Source: Gorsachius magnificus
Lineage: Eukaryota; Chordata; Aves; Pelecaniformes; Ardeidae
DNA: 64,000 nt
Direction of reading: 5' to 3'
Assembly: GCA_034008185.1 (NCBI GenBank)
Contig: CM067082.1
Coordinates: forward strand, 104,961,311 to 105,025,310
Shown: positions 1-12,773 of the stretch, piece by piece
How positions within the stretch are numbered: the first letter of the stretch is position 1
Layout of the letters: every line of letters begins with the position of its first letter
Notes under the pieces: generated by a model
Told to the model about the DNA's origin: nothing
The model's database searches: none
The model's input: only the letters and a program-made list of their open reading frames with translations
Program-made: the position numbers and the translations under genes

Positions 1-95
1 TTTTCTTTGGTTCTGCCATGCTTCCTTACAGAATCTTCCCACATGCTGTCTTTTTAAAAATATTTAACAGTATCATCTCTAACTTTTCTTTTGTA

Positions 96-165
96 GGTTG
101 TTTTTTTGTTTTGGTTGTTTTTTTGTTGGTTTGGGGTTTTGTTGGGTTTTTGGTTTTTAAACAAA
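96..165. repeat. G/T-rich low-complexity tract
   Basis: Repeating T-runs punctuated by G or GG (TTTTTTGTT and TTGGTT types) over about 70 bases. Simple-sequence expansion; the open frame through it, rich in F, V and L, is an artefact. Confidence 0.75.
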
Positions 166-1280
166 AAAGTCTTTCACTGGGGAAGTCCGACTGCATGTTT
201 TGTAGCCTAAGTGGCATATAATGTCCATGCCTCACCCTGACAGCTTTATCCTTACACTTCTGTGAATATCTGCCACCTTCTGCAACTATGTCTAATTTAT
301 TTTCCACTTACTGCTTTGTTAATCTGTGTCCCAAAATTTCAGTGATCAAAGAACGCCTTACGATGGCATGAATGACATCAGCAGAAGATTGGAGAAGGGA
401 GAATAATACCAACAATTGTTGCCCACTGTAGATCACTGAATTCCAAGAGGGAAAAAAATCACCAGATTAGACACTTTACCTGTAAGTACTGTAGCACACG
501 GCCCTCCAGTCACAAAGAACTGTAAAGCAGATGCTCCTTTTATTTAAAAGACATTATTTTTATGCAAAGTAACAGCCTCATTTTCAAACATTAAATAACT
601 TGGGCCTAATTTTGAATTCCTTTCTCTTATCACCGATATTGTTAGGGATTTCAACTGAATAACAAATATAGGCTAAATCCTTAATCCTATCTTCTTTAAC
701 CATTCCTGATCCTCACTGCTGTTTTTTCTTTAACAAGTTTTGGAACTGCTGCTGTTTCATTCTTCAGCAGCCATACTAAGGGATGCCTTCATTTTTCAAT
801 GCTAATCTCTCCTGCAGTTCATAGCAGTTTAACAAATATGAAATTATGTATAAAAGTACAAACCATATATAGACTGAAAGGCAAAAGAAAATGCAAAATA
901 TTAAAAAAGTTACTTATTTTTAGCTATTGGATATTACTTTTTGGTAATGACATGCAATTTCTAAAGATTCTGTTCCTTTCTGAGTGCCCAAAGGTACTAA
1001 ATATGACTTCATGTAGCCATCACAAATGTCTTAGATGTTCGAATGCTGCTCAGTGACTTCAACAATCAGCTTATTACAAACGAGAACAATTAAATATTTT
1101 GTAGTGATGACGACAAACAGAGCATGTGCCGTCTGCATAGGCAGTTTACTGGATATAATAAATCCACTAAATACAGCAAGCTAACCTTAACATTGAAAAA
1201 GAATATTTTGAATTACATTAAAAAATAATCGTGTAGCATAAGACTCATTTTTGTGTGTCCAAAGTTTTCCCCATGCCTCA

Positions 1281-1389
1281 TTTAGGGACATGGTTTAGTG
1301 GTGGGATGGCAGTGCTAGGTTAACGGTTGGACTCGATGATCTTAAAGGTCTTTTCCAACCGAGGTGATTCTATGATTCTATGATTCTGG
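1281..1389 (+). mobile_element. CR1 LINE 3' tail (5'-truncated)
   Basis: Begins at the last codons of CR1 ORF2 (GGGACATGGTTTAG, encoding R-D-M-V-stop), continues with the conserved untranslated tail including GATGATCTTAAAGGTCTTTTCC, and ends in two ATTCTATG octamers plus a partial one. That octamer end replaces a poly-A tail and is diagnostic of avian CR1. Only the last ~110 bases were inserted, a typical extreme 5' truncation. It lies in the PDE1C intron, antisense to the gene. Confidence 0.93.
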
Positions 1390-4300
1390 AGGAGTAAGCT
1401 TGGCTAGGAGCCTATTTCACAATTACAAAAGTATTAGGATATTTGCTCTTTTCTTTTCACGAATTCCCAATGCATTTTCCAGCTTGCATCATTTGGATTT
1501 AGGAGTACAAGGTCCATAAGGTATGGTATTATTTTCTTTAGAAACACAAATTAGTCTTAGCAAAGTCATTGAGAGAGATTTTGGCACCCAAAGCATGCCC
1601 TGTCTTCCCTTCTTTCTTCCTTCAGGTTCCTTTGAAAGACTCTCAATGCCAAAAATCTCCATCCCCTCCTCTTGGTTAGCAGCAGTGCCAGCAAGCAGCA
1701 GGGCTCGGGCATCTTACTGCCAAAGGGTGGAGAGGACTACGGGGGCAGGGGAAAGATGTGCAACTCCAAGTCTAAAGTTTTCCCCCCTCTCCTTCCAGCG
1801 TAACACTCATTTCACCAACATGGAAACATCCTCTTCTTCCCAATTCTAAAAGATATTTGTAACAGCACCTATACACTACAGGCAAAATTTCCCAAAGTGC
1901 CAAATTTCCTTTGCCTCTTGGCTTAGGGACCTAAAGATACAAGTATTCTCTGAGAAGGTTTATCCAAAGCATCTGGCATCTGAACAGATTAGTGCTTAAT
2001 AAACACTGAAATAATCAAAGCTAAAAGGACACAAAATTTGCTTGCCACAGACAACATAAGAGAGCTGAAACGCAAGTGACCGAATACAACACGTAAACAC
2101 ACAACCAGCTGGGAGCACATCCCAGAGGTTTCATTTAAGTATCAGTGCAAAACTAGAGAAAAATAATTAGCACATAAAGTGTTAAAACAGCTAATAAAAC
2201 AGAAGGCTCAAATTATTGTTGCTGCTTCAGAGGGCAAGTAGGCAAACACAATCAGAGAGTAAATGACAAGTCATCATGCAGAATTTCACTTCAAAAATGC
2301 CACTTAAATGGCACAATGAATTCTTATTAATAGGAAGCATTAGACTGGAACATAAGGCAGAAAACATCTCTGAAGAATAAACATTCTCCCATGAAGGAAA
2401 ATTTACTCTGATCATGTTTGTCAAGCTGACAGGAGCATCTTCCAGGAGCAAGTGGATCCAGGTTATCAGCTGTGCCATAATTGCCATTCTCAGTACCTAC
2501 ACTTCCCTTGGCTCAAGAACAATTAAGCCTTAAGCATTTAGCCACGGCGACAAGAATAATATCATGAAGCCACCTAGCAACTGTAATAATTAATAACCTG
2601 TTGATACTTTGGGAATGGAGGAATGCTGGAGAGCGTTAGCAGACTGGACTGATAGTTGAGGCATTTGCTTAGTTACAAGATCTAACACCAACTGACATGG
2701 ATCTGTACTCAATTCACATCTTCAGCCTGTCCAAGTGAAACTCGCGTGCAACACTTAATAACAGCCAGGATCCCCTGATTTCCCCAGGCTGCTGTGACGA
2801 TTCCCAGGCGGCATTTTAAACAGCAATGGTTTGGTCGGGGTTCCTCCAGCTGTTTCTCTTTGTCCTGTGTCTCTCCCAGAGGTTGCTCCTGCAGCAGGGC
2901 CAGCCAAGAGGAAAAGGACTCAACTTTACAGCCAGATGAATTAAAGTTACCAGCAATCAGTGCCTGCTCTCGGCAGCAAAACGGGCTGCAAACTGCGGTC
3001 ACAGAGGAGCTGCTACACCTCCTGTTCAACTAGGCTCTGGGATATTCATCATTCAAGTATGCCAGGCTCCAGCACACATCAACACTCCGTGGCTTTGCAC
3101 TGTGGGGCAGGAGGTTTCCATGTAATCATTTCTATCTAACGTTAATAGGGAGAAGTAGAAGAACAGCTACCTTAATACCCACCTCTCTCAAAACCAAAAA
3201 GTCACAGTGTGGAAAAATCAATCATTTTTTGCAGAAGAAACATGCACCCAAATGTCATTAAACACTTTTCAGCTCAAAGCCACCCTGAATTATGCTTGTG
3301 AAGACTCAGAATTTGTTCCATTGAAGTGAAGCAAGATGCTCATTATCAGTTGATCTATATGTGCTGCATAATTTCTGAAAAGCGGACAATCAGCTAAAAA
3401 CTAAGGTTAGCAGCAGTCATTAGGTCTTAGGTATTTTCTGCTGGAATTCTATTTAAGTGTCGAGGTTACTGGAAAGAAATTAACTCTTTACCTGCAAATG
3501 AACTTTCAGAAGTAGCACAGGGTGTCCTGTTCTGGACTTTCTAAAGATATCCATTGATTTTTGTAATAGCAGAGTTAGCCAACAGCTGGGGCTCTGGAAA
3601 ATCCCACTGCTTTTGTTATTTGAGGAGCCGTGAAATGAGATTCTGTATATTAATGCTGAAAAATTATTTACGTTCTTAGGAGCAGCAGTAGAATCTATCA
3701 TGGTCCCTTGTGCTCTGTAACAGTTATAAACACATTCAAGACTTTTTTTACTATACACCATATATACAGTACATGGACTACAAAATATAGATCACTTTCC
3801 CTATGACTCAGATTGAAATCAGCTTTGATTATCAAGTTTATTTTAATATTCCAGGTTTTGGCAAGAAAAAAAAAAACACCACCACATTTCAAGGGAAATA
3901 GTGATTATTAATAGTATACATGCCCGGTAATAATCACAGCTTTGGGAATGGGGGAGGAAATCGGTATAAACTAACTGGGGTTACTGTTCTGCTATTCACA
4001 TCACGCACAGCAGCGTATAAAACATCTTATCCTGCAAAAAACCAGTTTTAATGGAGGAGGAAAACAGCACTTTGCATTAAGAACATAGCTGACAGTAGCA
4101 CCTATACATTTCCGAAAGCCCTTTTTCTCCATGCATTTTCATTCTTTGCTCACTTCCTAGAGTGTTACAACTGCAATTGTCTCCACCTGGTATATGATGA
4201 AAATAGCAATTGCTCTCATTTAATCATGGAGCGCACTTTTATCACTACGCAGCAGAGCTCCTCAGCCTGCAGGCTAACCGAGGACCACTTGTTTGAAAAA

Positions 4301-5181
4301 TCCTGCAACTTCAGTAAGGTTTCATGTGCACATCCAACAGCAGATTCATGGCCTGATTGAAAATCTCCTTTTAGGTTTTCTTAAGGGTATCTGCCTAGTA
4401 TGTGTAAATCATTCGGTTTTAGCTACAGGGATCATAAAAAACCCAAAACTCAAACTCAGTATTCTAAGCAGAGGAACATTTTGCTGTAAGTAGTTTCAGA
4501 GAAAGTTGACATTATTTATAATTTTTACTTCAAGTCTATTTCCAAAGTGGTTTAAAAGCTTGCTCTACTTCAACTAGCAATAAAAAAAAATTCCTGGAAA
4601 TTGTCTGTCTGTACTTAGCTATGTGGTGGGACTACAGCAAGAAAGCTTAGTTTTCAGTTGACATGATTCAAACTAAATCACACTGGCATTCACGAAGCAC
4701 CAAATAAAAGAGGGAAAAGAGTAAAGCATAAAGAGAAAAACACTAGTATAAATTTTGGGGACTAGATTTATTACTGCAGTTCAAGAGTACAAGACCCACA
4801 AATGGAAAGAAGAAAAAAGAATGTGAAAAAGGGAGTCCATAAAAAGCAATCAGCATGCCATGGGGGAACTGCAAGGAGTTCAGTTACCCATGTACGCAGA
4901 GAAGAAACTAGTAAAATTTGATTTTGGAGTCAAAATCACTTTCACTCCTAATAAGCATTCATTGTCAACACTAAAAGAGAAAGGATACGCAACCTGAATC
5001 CAAACAATGTTCCTTATCCTCACCTCCAATAAGTATAAACTGGCTGTAAATCTACCGAGTGTATAAGACGCATTTGGAGTTGAAACTGCATCAAGTGGTA
5101 CTGGCTGAGCAAGTTGTCTACCCTCTCCCCTTTCCCAATAACGCACCACTGACATCAGCCTGCATCACTGTGAGAAGGGAC

Positions 5182-5208
5182 GGGGGTGGGGGGAGAGGGG
5201 GATGGGGG
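5182..5208 (+). repeat. Potential G-quadruplex run
   Basis: G5-T-G6-AGA-G5-AT-G5: four runs of five or six guanines with loops of 1, 3 and 2 bases, well above the usual G3 threshold. The G-rich strand is plus, which is the non-transcribed strand if the PDE1C intron call is right only on DNA level; in the PDE1C transcript the run would appear as C-rich. Confidence 0.6.
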
Positions 5209-8200
5209 CGTGGAAGGGGTGTTGGAAAGGGCACTAAATCAACAGGAATAAGACATAGCATCATGCAGCAGCAAGAGACTAAGCACCACGCACTCCCATG
5301 TAATGGAGAGAGATGATGTTTGCAGCAGTCTTCCTGAGGGAAATTTTCAGGGGGCTGATTGCAGCTGCTATGACAACAAGGGGGAGGATATGATGTCACA
5401 CAATAACCCGAGCAACTGCTGTCACATTGTCCCAGCGCACGGCTCAACTCGCCAGCTGGGAAGCCAACAGAGACCTCATTAAGTGCATCTGTTCAGTAAT
5501 TACTACAACTTTCCCTACACCACACTTCCAACTTTGCACACAGCCGTAGCACGAGGTTATTGATGTAGTCATGAGGGTTAAGTTCCCAGGCCTGACAATT
5601 TTGAGCCTATAGCTATTAGAAATCTGGGATCGAGTTTTAGCAGGACTGTTAGATACAAGCTCTGTCACCAGGCAGGGACAAGTGGGGAGCAAAATCATAT
5701 CAGCATAATCTTGATGAAGTCTTGGAAGCAAGCTGTGTGATTTGCCTTCCTTGTACATAGGGCAGCTCCTGCTCTAACCTACAGCATCTGCTTTTACTGG
5801 AAATGACTGTCCAGGACAGCTCATCTGCTCATTTAAGTCACTGAAGTTTCCCAACTGCAGTGGAGGGATGCAGACTGACCGCAGGCCAGGACCCTGCCTC
5901 TTGATTTGCACCAGTGTACAAGTAAGTGCAGGGTACGTCCAGGAGCCTTTTGCCTTCTTACTCATGCAGAGCTACAAAACTTGGAAATGAGCTTGCATTT
6001 ACACTCCATCAGGAAAAGAGACCAATTAGTGCAGTGCAAGGGTTTAAACCAGAAGCTCTGCAGCAGAAATGCAAGTCCCAAAAGGCAATTTGGTTCGAAA
6101 GCTCCTAGACTCTGGTCCGCACAGCAGCAGTACGAGGAGGAGGATGCAGACCTCTGGCTTTCAACATGGGAGCAGGAGCTGGCTGGGGCTGCAAATGAGG
6201 GAAGGCTGCTCCCAGTCAGAGCTTGCCTGCTTGGGAACAGGCCTGGCTGCTGGCCTAAAACTGAGCTCAAAAAACACAGAAGAGTTCATGGCTGTTTATT
6301 TCTTTTGAACTTTGGGAGTTCTAGAAATCTGAAATTTGTAATTAATCTTGATGCATCTTTAAGAAGGCATTGTGAGCCAGAGTAGTTGGCCAAAGACCAG
6401 AAGGAAACCAAAAAGCAGGGGCAAAGCTATTTCTCACCATGGTAAGATGGGGCCCCTCCTGGTAGGGAGCAAACAATCGTTTGTTGTCTCTTCAAGAGGG
6501 ATGACTGTGCTTCCTTCCCTCACAGAAGATGAGCAGAGGGGCAAACAGCATGGTGGGTCTGGGATCTGGTACAAAGGGAACAGGAATGCCCATCTCCAGC
6601 CAGGCATCTCCACCTTCTGCCCTATTTGCACCTTGTGTTGGGGGCTCCGTTGCCCCACAAGACCAGTTTTCATAGCTACTTCCCATTTGTGAATCTTATT
6701 CCCAAAACATTGAGGGGTTTGGACCGTTTGGTGACACTAGACCTGAAGCTAGATTCAGAGGTGACCAAGCACCAAGACCTGGACAGATGTAATTCACCAA
6801 CCTTAAAAAAAAAAAAAAAAAATCATATGAAGTAACTAAAGGAACTCTTCCTGACAGTGACAACAATGGTTTTATCCATTAAAATCTCTCCTCATCCAGT
6901 ACTCTGGAGATTATTTTCCCATGTATGAAACTCAGCCGCAGAGAACAGGGTTGCCCATTCCCTCACATCAAAACATGCTGCAAAGATTTTACTGTTGGCA
7001 GCTTCCCTGAGAAATAAGATCAAGAGGAAGAAGGAAAACAGCACTTTTGATGTGACCCTGTCACGGGGACCTGCAATCTGAATCTGACCCTTTGTGAGAG
7101 GCTGCTGAACCTGGTGCGCAGCCCCGCATGGTACCCTCTCACTCAGAACAGCTCTGACAGAGAAGGGGACAGCCCCAAACACTCGCTGTGTTTCTAGATG
7201 CCAAGATACAGGCAGCAGAGCACAGCTGCGAACAGCAGGTAGTGGTGATAAGGTAGACCATCCACAGAGGCAAATGGGCAGAGCTCCACAAGAACTTGCC
7301 AGGCTTTTTGCCATGCAAGAACTATCACTGCAGTCTTTTCAGAAATCATTTACTTAGCTTACAGCAGTCCACCCCTGCAACATCAAAGATGTCAGTGCCA
7401 CATCAAGACCCTGCAGATGCCACAGAGATCACCATCTCCACCCCCTTATAGAAGCAGCTACAGGTTAAGTACCAACAGCAGGAATTCCTATTGCCCACCA
7501 CTGTGGCAGAGACCACTCGCCCCACACAAAAGGCCCACTGGGTGTCTCACCCATATGCATGCCAACTATGCAGATCCCTTCCAGGTGTATTTTTAGGCAG
7601 AGCAGACAGCACCAGACTGCTTTGAAGCTAAAACACAGCTTTGTAATGGAGGGAGCAGAAAAGAAACTCTCAGAACTTGAGCTTTATTTCACAGTCTATT
7701 TGCTGACAGCTTTCTTTAGGTGAATTTGTTGGGGGTAGGACTATGTTGGAAGAGATTTTAACTCTTTATAATCTATTATTACTACATCAGACTTCCTTAA
7801 ATTATATTAAAAATCTCACGTCCTATTGCAAGTTTAGTATTTGTATTATATTAACAAACTCCAGATTTCCCAGTTCCTAGATTTCAGACGACAGTGTTCC
7901 ACTGTTCACACAAAAATCATCAGTGCTTCCTATCAGCTCTTATTAAGAAAATACCCTCTCAGTAAGGTCTACCAGGAGAAAGAGGGGGAGGAGAAAAAAA
8001 AAAAAAAGGCAAAGCTTTGGGGGTTTCATTGTTGTTTTCTAAATCTTTTGTATTATGTCAAACAAAGAAAATGGTAGAGTTTAGGTACAAAGACAAGGAG
8101 AGGCTGTAACCCACAGCACGAGTGGTGGCTATGCATTCCCCCTTCAACTTTTTGCCAGGGACACTGTTCATGTGCAGGCAGAGATGCCTCCCCGCTCCCC

Positions 8201-11200
8201 GAAAGCAGACTGACCCCACAGATGGATATTTCTCCCAGACCTCCTTTGAAGGAAGGTCTGTGAGTGACGCACATGCAGAATTAGCGAGAGACTTGTCAGC
8301 ACCTTATAATTACAGTGCGCTTTCAGTTAGAATGACATTTTTTATTATGAGCCACTAAGGGCAGAATTAAAGTAAATCTCCATGAAAATGGACTGCGTAA
8401 GGGCCTCTGGGTGTCTCCTGCTGAAACCTGCCTCTTTTGTGGGTTGCAAAGGTACCATTGCCCTCAGAGGAGCGCCGAACTCCAATAAGGCTGAAAATCA
8501 ATACACAAGAACAAAACAGTTAAATTAATTGCTACAATGTACACAGTTCTCTGGCCAAAATACAGTACAAAAAGTGAAACTGCTCTTATTCCTCTGATTT
8601 CTTTCTAGAATAATTAAAAAACCCCATTCCTGTCCATGCCACTCCGAATGGACCGCCTTTCAAGAGAGAGTAACAGAAAATCCACAGTGGCATTGTCTTT
8701 AAGTTAAGCACACGACACAGAGCTGAGGGTGTTTTTCCTTGTCCTAATAAAGCTGAGTTCAGTATTTAGTTTGCTTCCAGTTTCCCCCACCCCGACTCAG
8801 ACGACCAGAGTGCACACACCTCCCCAAGCAACATTTCCTTTGACCAAAACAGAGAATGTGTTTCTGAAGTTAACTGTCAGAGGGACCAGCAAGAACGACT
8901 TTGGCTGTTCTACCTGTGACATTGAAAGGGATGTTGAAATGGGTTTCAAGTAGTGAACTGCAACATGAGAAACTCCGGCAACATTAAGAAAACCACATTT
9001 TTAAAGAATTATTTCAAAATAGAGCCCCAAAAGCACCACCGAGGATAACTCAGATCTTCTGTAATAATTGGAGGGAGAACTTTTGCACACAAAATGGAGA
9101 GTGTGTCCTCCTAAAGAAACTTTTCTGCAAGATTTAGAAACAACTGCTGTGAGCTAGACTAAGTGTTTTGGTGCCACATCCCTCCTCTCCAGTAACACCT
9201 GAGTTACAGCAGAACTCCCCATCACTTCATTTCATTCTAATCTATAAAAATAAATGTATTAGACACATTGGACAGGACAAAACAGTGTTGCCAGGTGCTT
9301 CTGGATACAAAAAGCAGAGAGTGGGAGCTTTAATGAAGTTAGCTCTTGGTCATAGGAGGTGATAAATGCAGAAGAAAATATCCTCTTGTTAATGTTTGTG
9401 GTTACCATTTTCACAGGTTTAAAGACAGTGGTTGTTTTTCTGTCTTGCACCTTTAGTCAGTCAATTACAGCAGCGAAGACAGTAAGTAACACACCGGCAT
9501 TCTGTTTTAATAGCCTTTGATTTGCACAGGAGTGATGAGACAAGGCACAGGGCAAAAAAAAAAAACAAACCAGGCCTTAACTCTTAATTTCTTTTCCTTT
9601 AAACTCAGCTGCCCTTCTCTTTTACTTTTAGTGGAGGAAAATTTAGCCGAAGTTAAATGAGCTCAAATACAATAAATTGTGTATACAAAAACTTCAAGGA
9701 TTTTGAAACTTGCTGGCATAGACCATGGCAAATAAAGATCTTGAAGCCTTCATCTGAGATTCATCAAACTTTCTAGAGCTACAAAAGTGCAGGACTCCTG
9801 TCTTGAATGGTCCCACTAAATGGCTCACGTGGTGGCTCCACTATAGTTCCCTTACATGATGCTACCAGTGCAAAAAGTCCATAAAAGCAGAATATCCAAA
9901 ACCTGCACGGAAATCCTCAATGGGCATAGAGCAGCACATCACAGTTGTCCTCAGGGTCTCTGTTGAAAGGCTGATACCTGGAGGAGAGGGATTTGCAACT
10001 GCCTTGTTTTTTCATGCAGAAGAAAGCTGTCGAGTACTGGCATACATTTGCCTTTCTGGTATGGCACACCCCTTTCTTCCGCAGGGATTTCCAAAGTCCT
10101 TGGGAGGTGCAGAGTTCCCACAGCTCTCCTGTCCCACCACCAGCACTGTAAGCAGCCAAGGTGAAAATTAGAGCAGCCAAGAAGCTGCTCTAGGTCACGC
10201 TGCTGAGTGAATGGATGCTGACCATCTCCAGAGATGCGAGGCTATCTAACTTGCAAGCCATCAGCAAGGAGCTCTTCTTGCACCAACCTTCTTCCATGCT
10301 CACATACTTCCATGTTTGATGTTAGGCCCAGGTCTTTCATTAAGTCTCATTGTAAGTGATCACTTTTCAAAACACTGCGAAGATCATCCTTTCTTAGCAG
10401 TTAGTATAAGGGTGAATCAATGCAAAATATTTTCTTTTGCACCCAAATGGAAACTCATTTCTCTCAACCTGATATTACTCTGTTCCTCAAGAGTATCAGG
10501 CTTCTCTCCCAGCTGACACTTCAATAGCAGATGCAGCAGTTCCGCATTTCCCAAGAACTTATTAAAAATTTGCAGTACCCAAAACTAGATACCTACACAG
10601 AAATCACAGCTAATAGAAAGAAGTAGTTTGAGCCCATCCCTGACGCACTAATGCGGCTGTGGGATCTTTCAGATACATTCATTTTATTCAGTATTAAGAT
10701 TAACGAAAACATGAATCATTCAGGTCTGTCTACCACACAGTGCTAGTAATATTAGATAGCATGTTTACAAAGTTTTCACGGTTATGTGAGTCAATCCAAT
10801 GCACACTTGCCTAGATATAAAAATAAATGTTATATAATGCACAGATCACAGAATCAATACGCTGGTTGTGCGCACCAGATAGAAGAAAATAGCACTGGAA
10901 CTCCTATGCAACAACTGTCCTAAGAAGCAGAAGAAGCTGCAGTTCTAAATCAGAGTAATTTGACCCAAAATTTGGTCTAGGTGTTTTGTGAGTATGAGTA
11001 GCAATAAAGGCAGTGGAATGACAAATACAGCAATCCTGTTGGTTTGTTCATGAACAAAAAAATTAATTAGGCAGAGTCATAAATGTTCAGTGTCTTCAGA
11101 CACAGTGCCTAGGCTGAAAAAGGAAATGTTTATCCTCCAGACTGACACAAATGGATGAAATAACACTTTTAGTAATGATGCCAGAGGGGGAGAGATTAAG

Positions 11201-12469
11201 ATGCAGAGTTCAGAAGTGAGCATGTTGCAACTTAACCTGTGGAGGGGCTGCCACCTTCCCATTAGAGAAAGAAATTTGAAAAGTAGCATTTGCCTGGCAG
11301 TTTCACCTTTAAAATGCTATATGCACGTCAACAGATGACTGCATGAAGATATTTTAATGAAACATGTATTTCCATCTCCAATTTCTTTTCAGCAGGTTTA
11401 ATGTTTGCATCTTGTTAATGACTGCAAAACAAGTTTTCCATAAAGCAGAGGAATAAACAGGTACTTCCTCCCACACCACTAAAAAACCTTGTATCCATCA
11501 TTATTAGATGAGATTATGACCCAATTACACTAGTACAAATCAGGAACAACTTCCCTGATTTCACAACTGCAAGGAAGTAGAATCTCTATCAACTTAAAGG
11601 TATTCAAGGGGAATGGAATTTGTATTGATTGGTTATTACCAGTTATACATATATTTTAACCTGGTTTTTATCTAAAAATGAAAACAGGATGTAAGCTTGC
11701 TTTGTTTCTAAGATCTATAGGGATTTATATAATGTAGCCCAGTGAGATACGCGGTTTAGCAGAGCAGCCTGCTCAGGGAATCCTCAGATTTTAACTTTTG
11801 CACAGCAAGTCTCTTGGGAAAACACACAGACACCTGTCGCTTTGAGAAGCCTCGCTTTTCCCTAAGACAGTGAACACAAACAATAAACCCCACTCCTCAA
11901 ACAACTACAGCAACCAGTCCTAATTTCTCCTCACATCTTTCCCTAGCCCAGCAATTTTGGGGTTTGTGTTTGAGAGGCAACAAGAACTGTTACATACATC
12001 TTCACGCAAACTGAGAAATGCCAAAAGGTTACAGAATTTGGAAACACTGGCTAAGTGAACAAAGAAACATTGGAAACGCAGCCAAGGCTCCCAAAGGCTA
12101 TATTCTGGGCTCATCGGAAGGAAACGCAGCTAGCAAGTTGGAAACCCACAATCCTGAAGCCCAGGCTTTCCTGAGATAAGGTTCCAAAACAAAAGTTCTG
12201 CAAACGTCTCGGTGAACTCGTGCCAAAACCCAGCGAAAGGATTTAGAGCAGCTGTGTATCAAAGGCAAGTTTCTTGGGCAGAAGAAAATATAGAAGGCAG
12301 AATGGAAACCCAACCCAGACAAAAGTTGCAGGGCATCTATTCATTTTAAAGGCATATATTGACAAAAGGCAGTTGTCAACAGCTGTCTTTTACCTGTACT
12401 TACTGGAGTTGCAAAGAGAGGAAAGAAGGAGAAGCGAGATGATGAAGGAAAGAAGAGGAATTAAATCAG

Positions 12470-12476
12470 GCTCACC
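12470..12476 (-). other. PDE1C: Splice donor of the PDE1C first coding exon
   Basis: On the minus strand the exon ends ATTG and the intron begins GTGAGC. This matches the vertebrate donor consensus (GTRAGT) at five of six intronic positions. The split leaves a phase-1 junction, as expected if the next codon is a valine completed by the following exon. Confidence 0.75.
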
Positions 12477-12560
12477 AATTGTAAAGCTATAGCCATCGAT
12501 GCTGAAAGTAGCACTCCGGCATTTTTTAAATCCTTCCTTTCTGCTGCTTGGCTCTGTCAT
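12476..12560 (-). CDS. PDE1C: PDE1C alternative first coding exon (N-terminal 28 codons plus one base)
   Basis: PDE1C is a Ca2+/calmodulin-activated phosphodiesterase that hydrolyses cAMP and cGMP in the cytosol. This exon supplies only the isoform-specific N-terminus; calmodulin-binding and catalytic exons are not in the window. Seen here: reading leftwards from ATG at 12560-12558, the peptide begins MTEPSSRKEGFKK and ends CRSATFSIDGYSFTI. The next base, G at 12476, is followed by GTGAGC, a consensus donor giving a phase-1 intron. The start is supported by an in-frame TAA at 12635-12633 with no ATG between, and by A at -3 of the ATG. A CpG cluster lies directly upstream. From memory, the motif CRSATFSIDGYSFTI followed by V is the N-terminus of long PDE1C isoforms; the split valine codon fits the phase. 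No related gene is known to me with this motif, but I could not run a search. The assignment rests on about 28 residues, so it is likely, not certain. Confidence 0.77.
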
Positions 12561-12762
12561 GATCCTGCCAGCTTGTACTTTCAGCCGCAGCCTCTCTCTC
12601 CCCCCGTGGAAGCAAAGTGCTCGAGCTCGCTCTTAGCTGCCCTTGAATATCTGCCTGTGACAGCACGCACACCCAACCTCGCACATCTCCCAGCGCGGGG
12701 AGCCGAATCCGAGAGGCACGCACCCAGCAGCTTTCTCCTCCCCCAAACACTCTCGCTGGCAT
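12526..12762 (-). other. Upstream ORF 2 overlapping the PDE1C start (78 codons, different frame)
   Basis: ATG at 12762-12760 has A at -3 and opens a 78-codon frame that runs past the PDE1C ATG in a different frame and stops at 12526. If included in the mRNA, an overlapping upstream ORF of this kind would normally repress the downstream start. The peptide is arginine- and serine-rich, as expected from translated GC-rich leader, and I recognise no domain. Confidence 0.35.
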
Positions 12763-12773
12763 GTTACCGACAT
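12561..12773 (-). promoter_or_regulatory. CpG-rich leader and likely promoter of the PDE1C short-leader transcript
   Basis: Thirteen CpG dinucleotides fall between 12581 and 12770, against the CpG-poor background of the window. The cluster sits immediately upstream of the PDE1C start codon on the minus strand. No TATA box is evident, which fits a dispersed CpG-type start. A stop codon in frame with the PDE1C ATG (12635-12633) marks this as leader, not coding. An alternative reading is that part of it is intronic: the minus-strand CACAG ending at 12655 follows a T/G/C-rich run and could serve as a weak acceptor for an upstream noncoding exon. The transcription start itself cannot be placed from sequence alone. 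Confidence 0.55.
12633..12773 (-). other. Upstream ORF 1 in the PDE1C leader (46 codons, same frame)
   Basis: ATG at 12773-12771 opens a 46-codon ORF in the same frame as the PDE1C start and closes at TAA 12635-12633, about 70 bases before the PDE1C ATG. It acts only if transcription starts upstream of 12773, which is not shown. The peptide is not recognised and is probably not functional as a protein; its possible role is to lower or condition translation of the main ORF. Confidence 0.35.

Larger units (their letters stand above)
1..12475 (-). other. PDE1C: PDE1C intron downstream of the first coding exon (partial)
   Basis: If the exon call is right, all sequence left of 12475 is intron, since transcription runs leftwards. 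No second exon continuing the phase-1 junction was found, so the intron extends out of the window; first introns tens of kilobases long are usual for this gene. Inside it I see one CR1 tail (1281-1389), GT-rich low-complexity sequence near the left end, and a G-run at 5182. The open frames here, the longest being 159 codons at 5906-6385 on the plus strand, show no recognisable domain and look like chance. Confidence 0.6.

Noticed and set aside
5906..6385. 159-codon plus-strand open frame
   Set aside because: No recognisable domain, and an unbiased mixed composition. It lies in the presumed PDE1C intron on the opposite strand and overlaps other short frames on both strands.
6892..7314. 140-codon minus-strand open frame on the PDE1C strand
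   Set aside because: Considered as a further PDE1C exon, but the peptide resembles no part of PDE1C that I know and no flanking splice sites in a matching phase were convincing.
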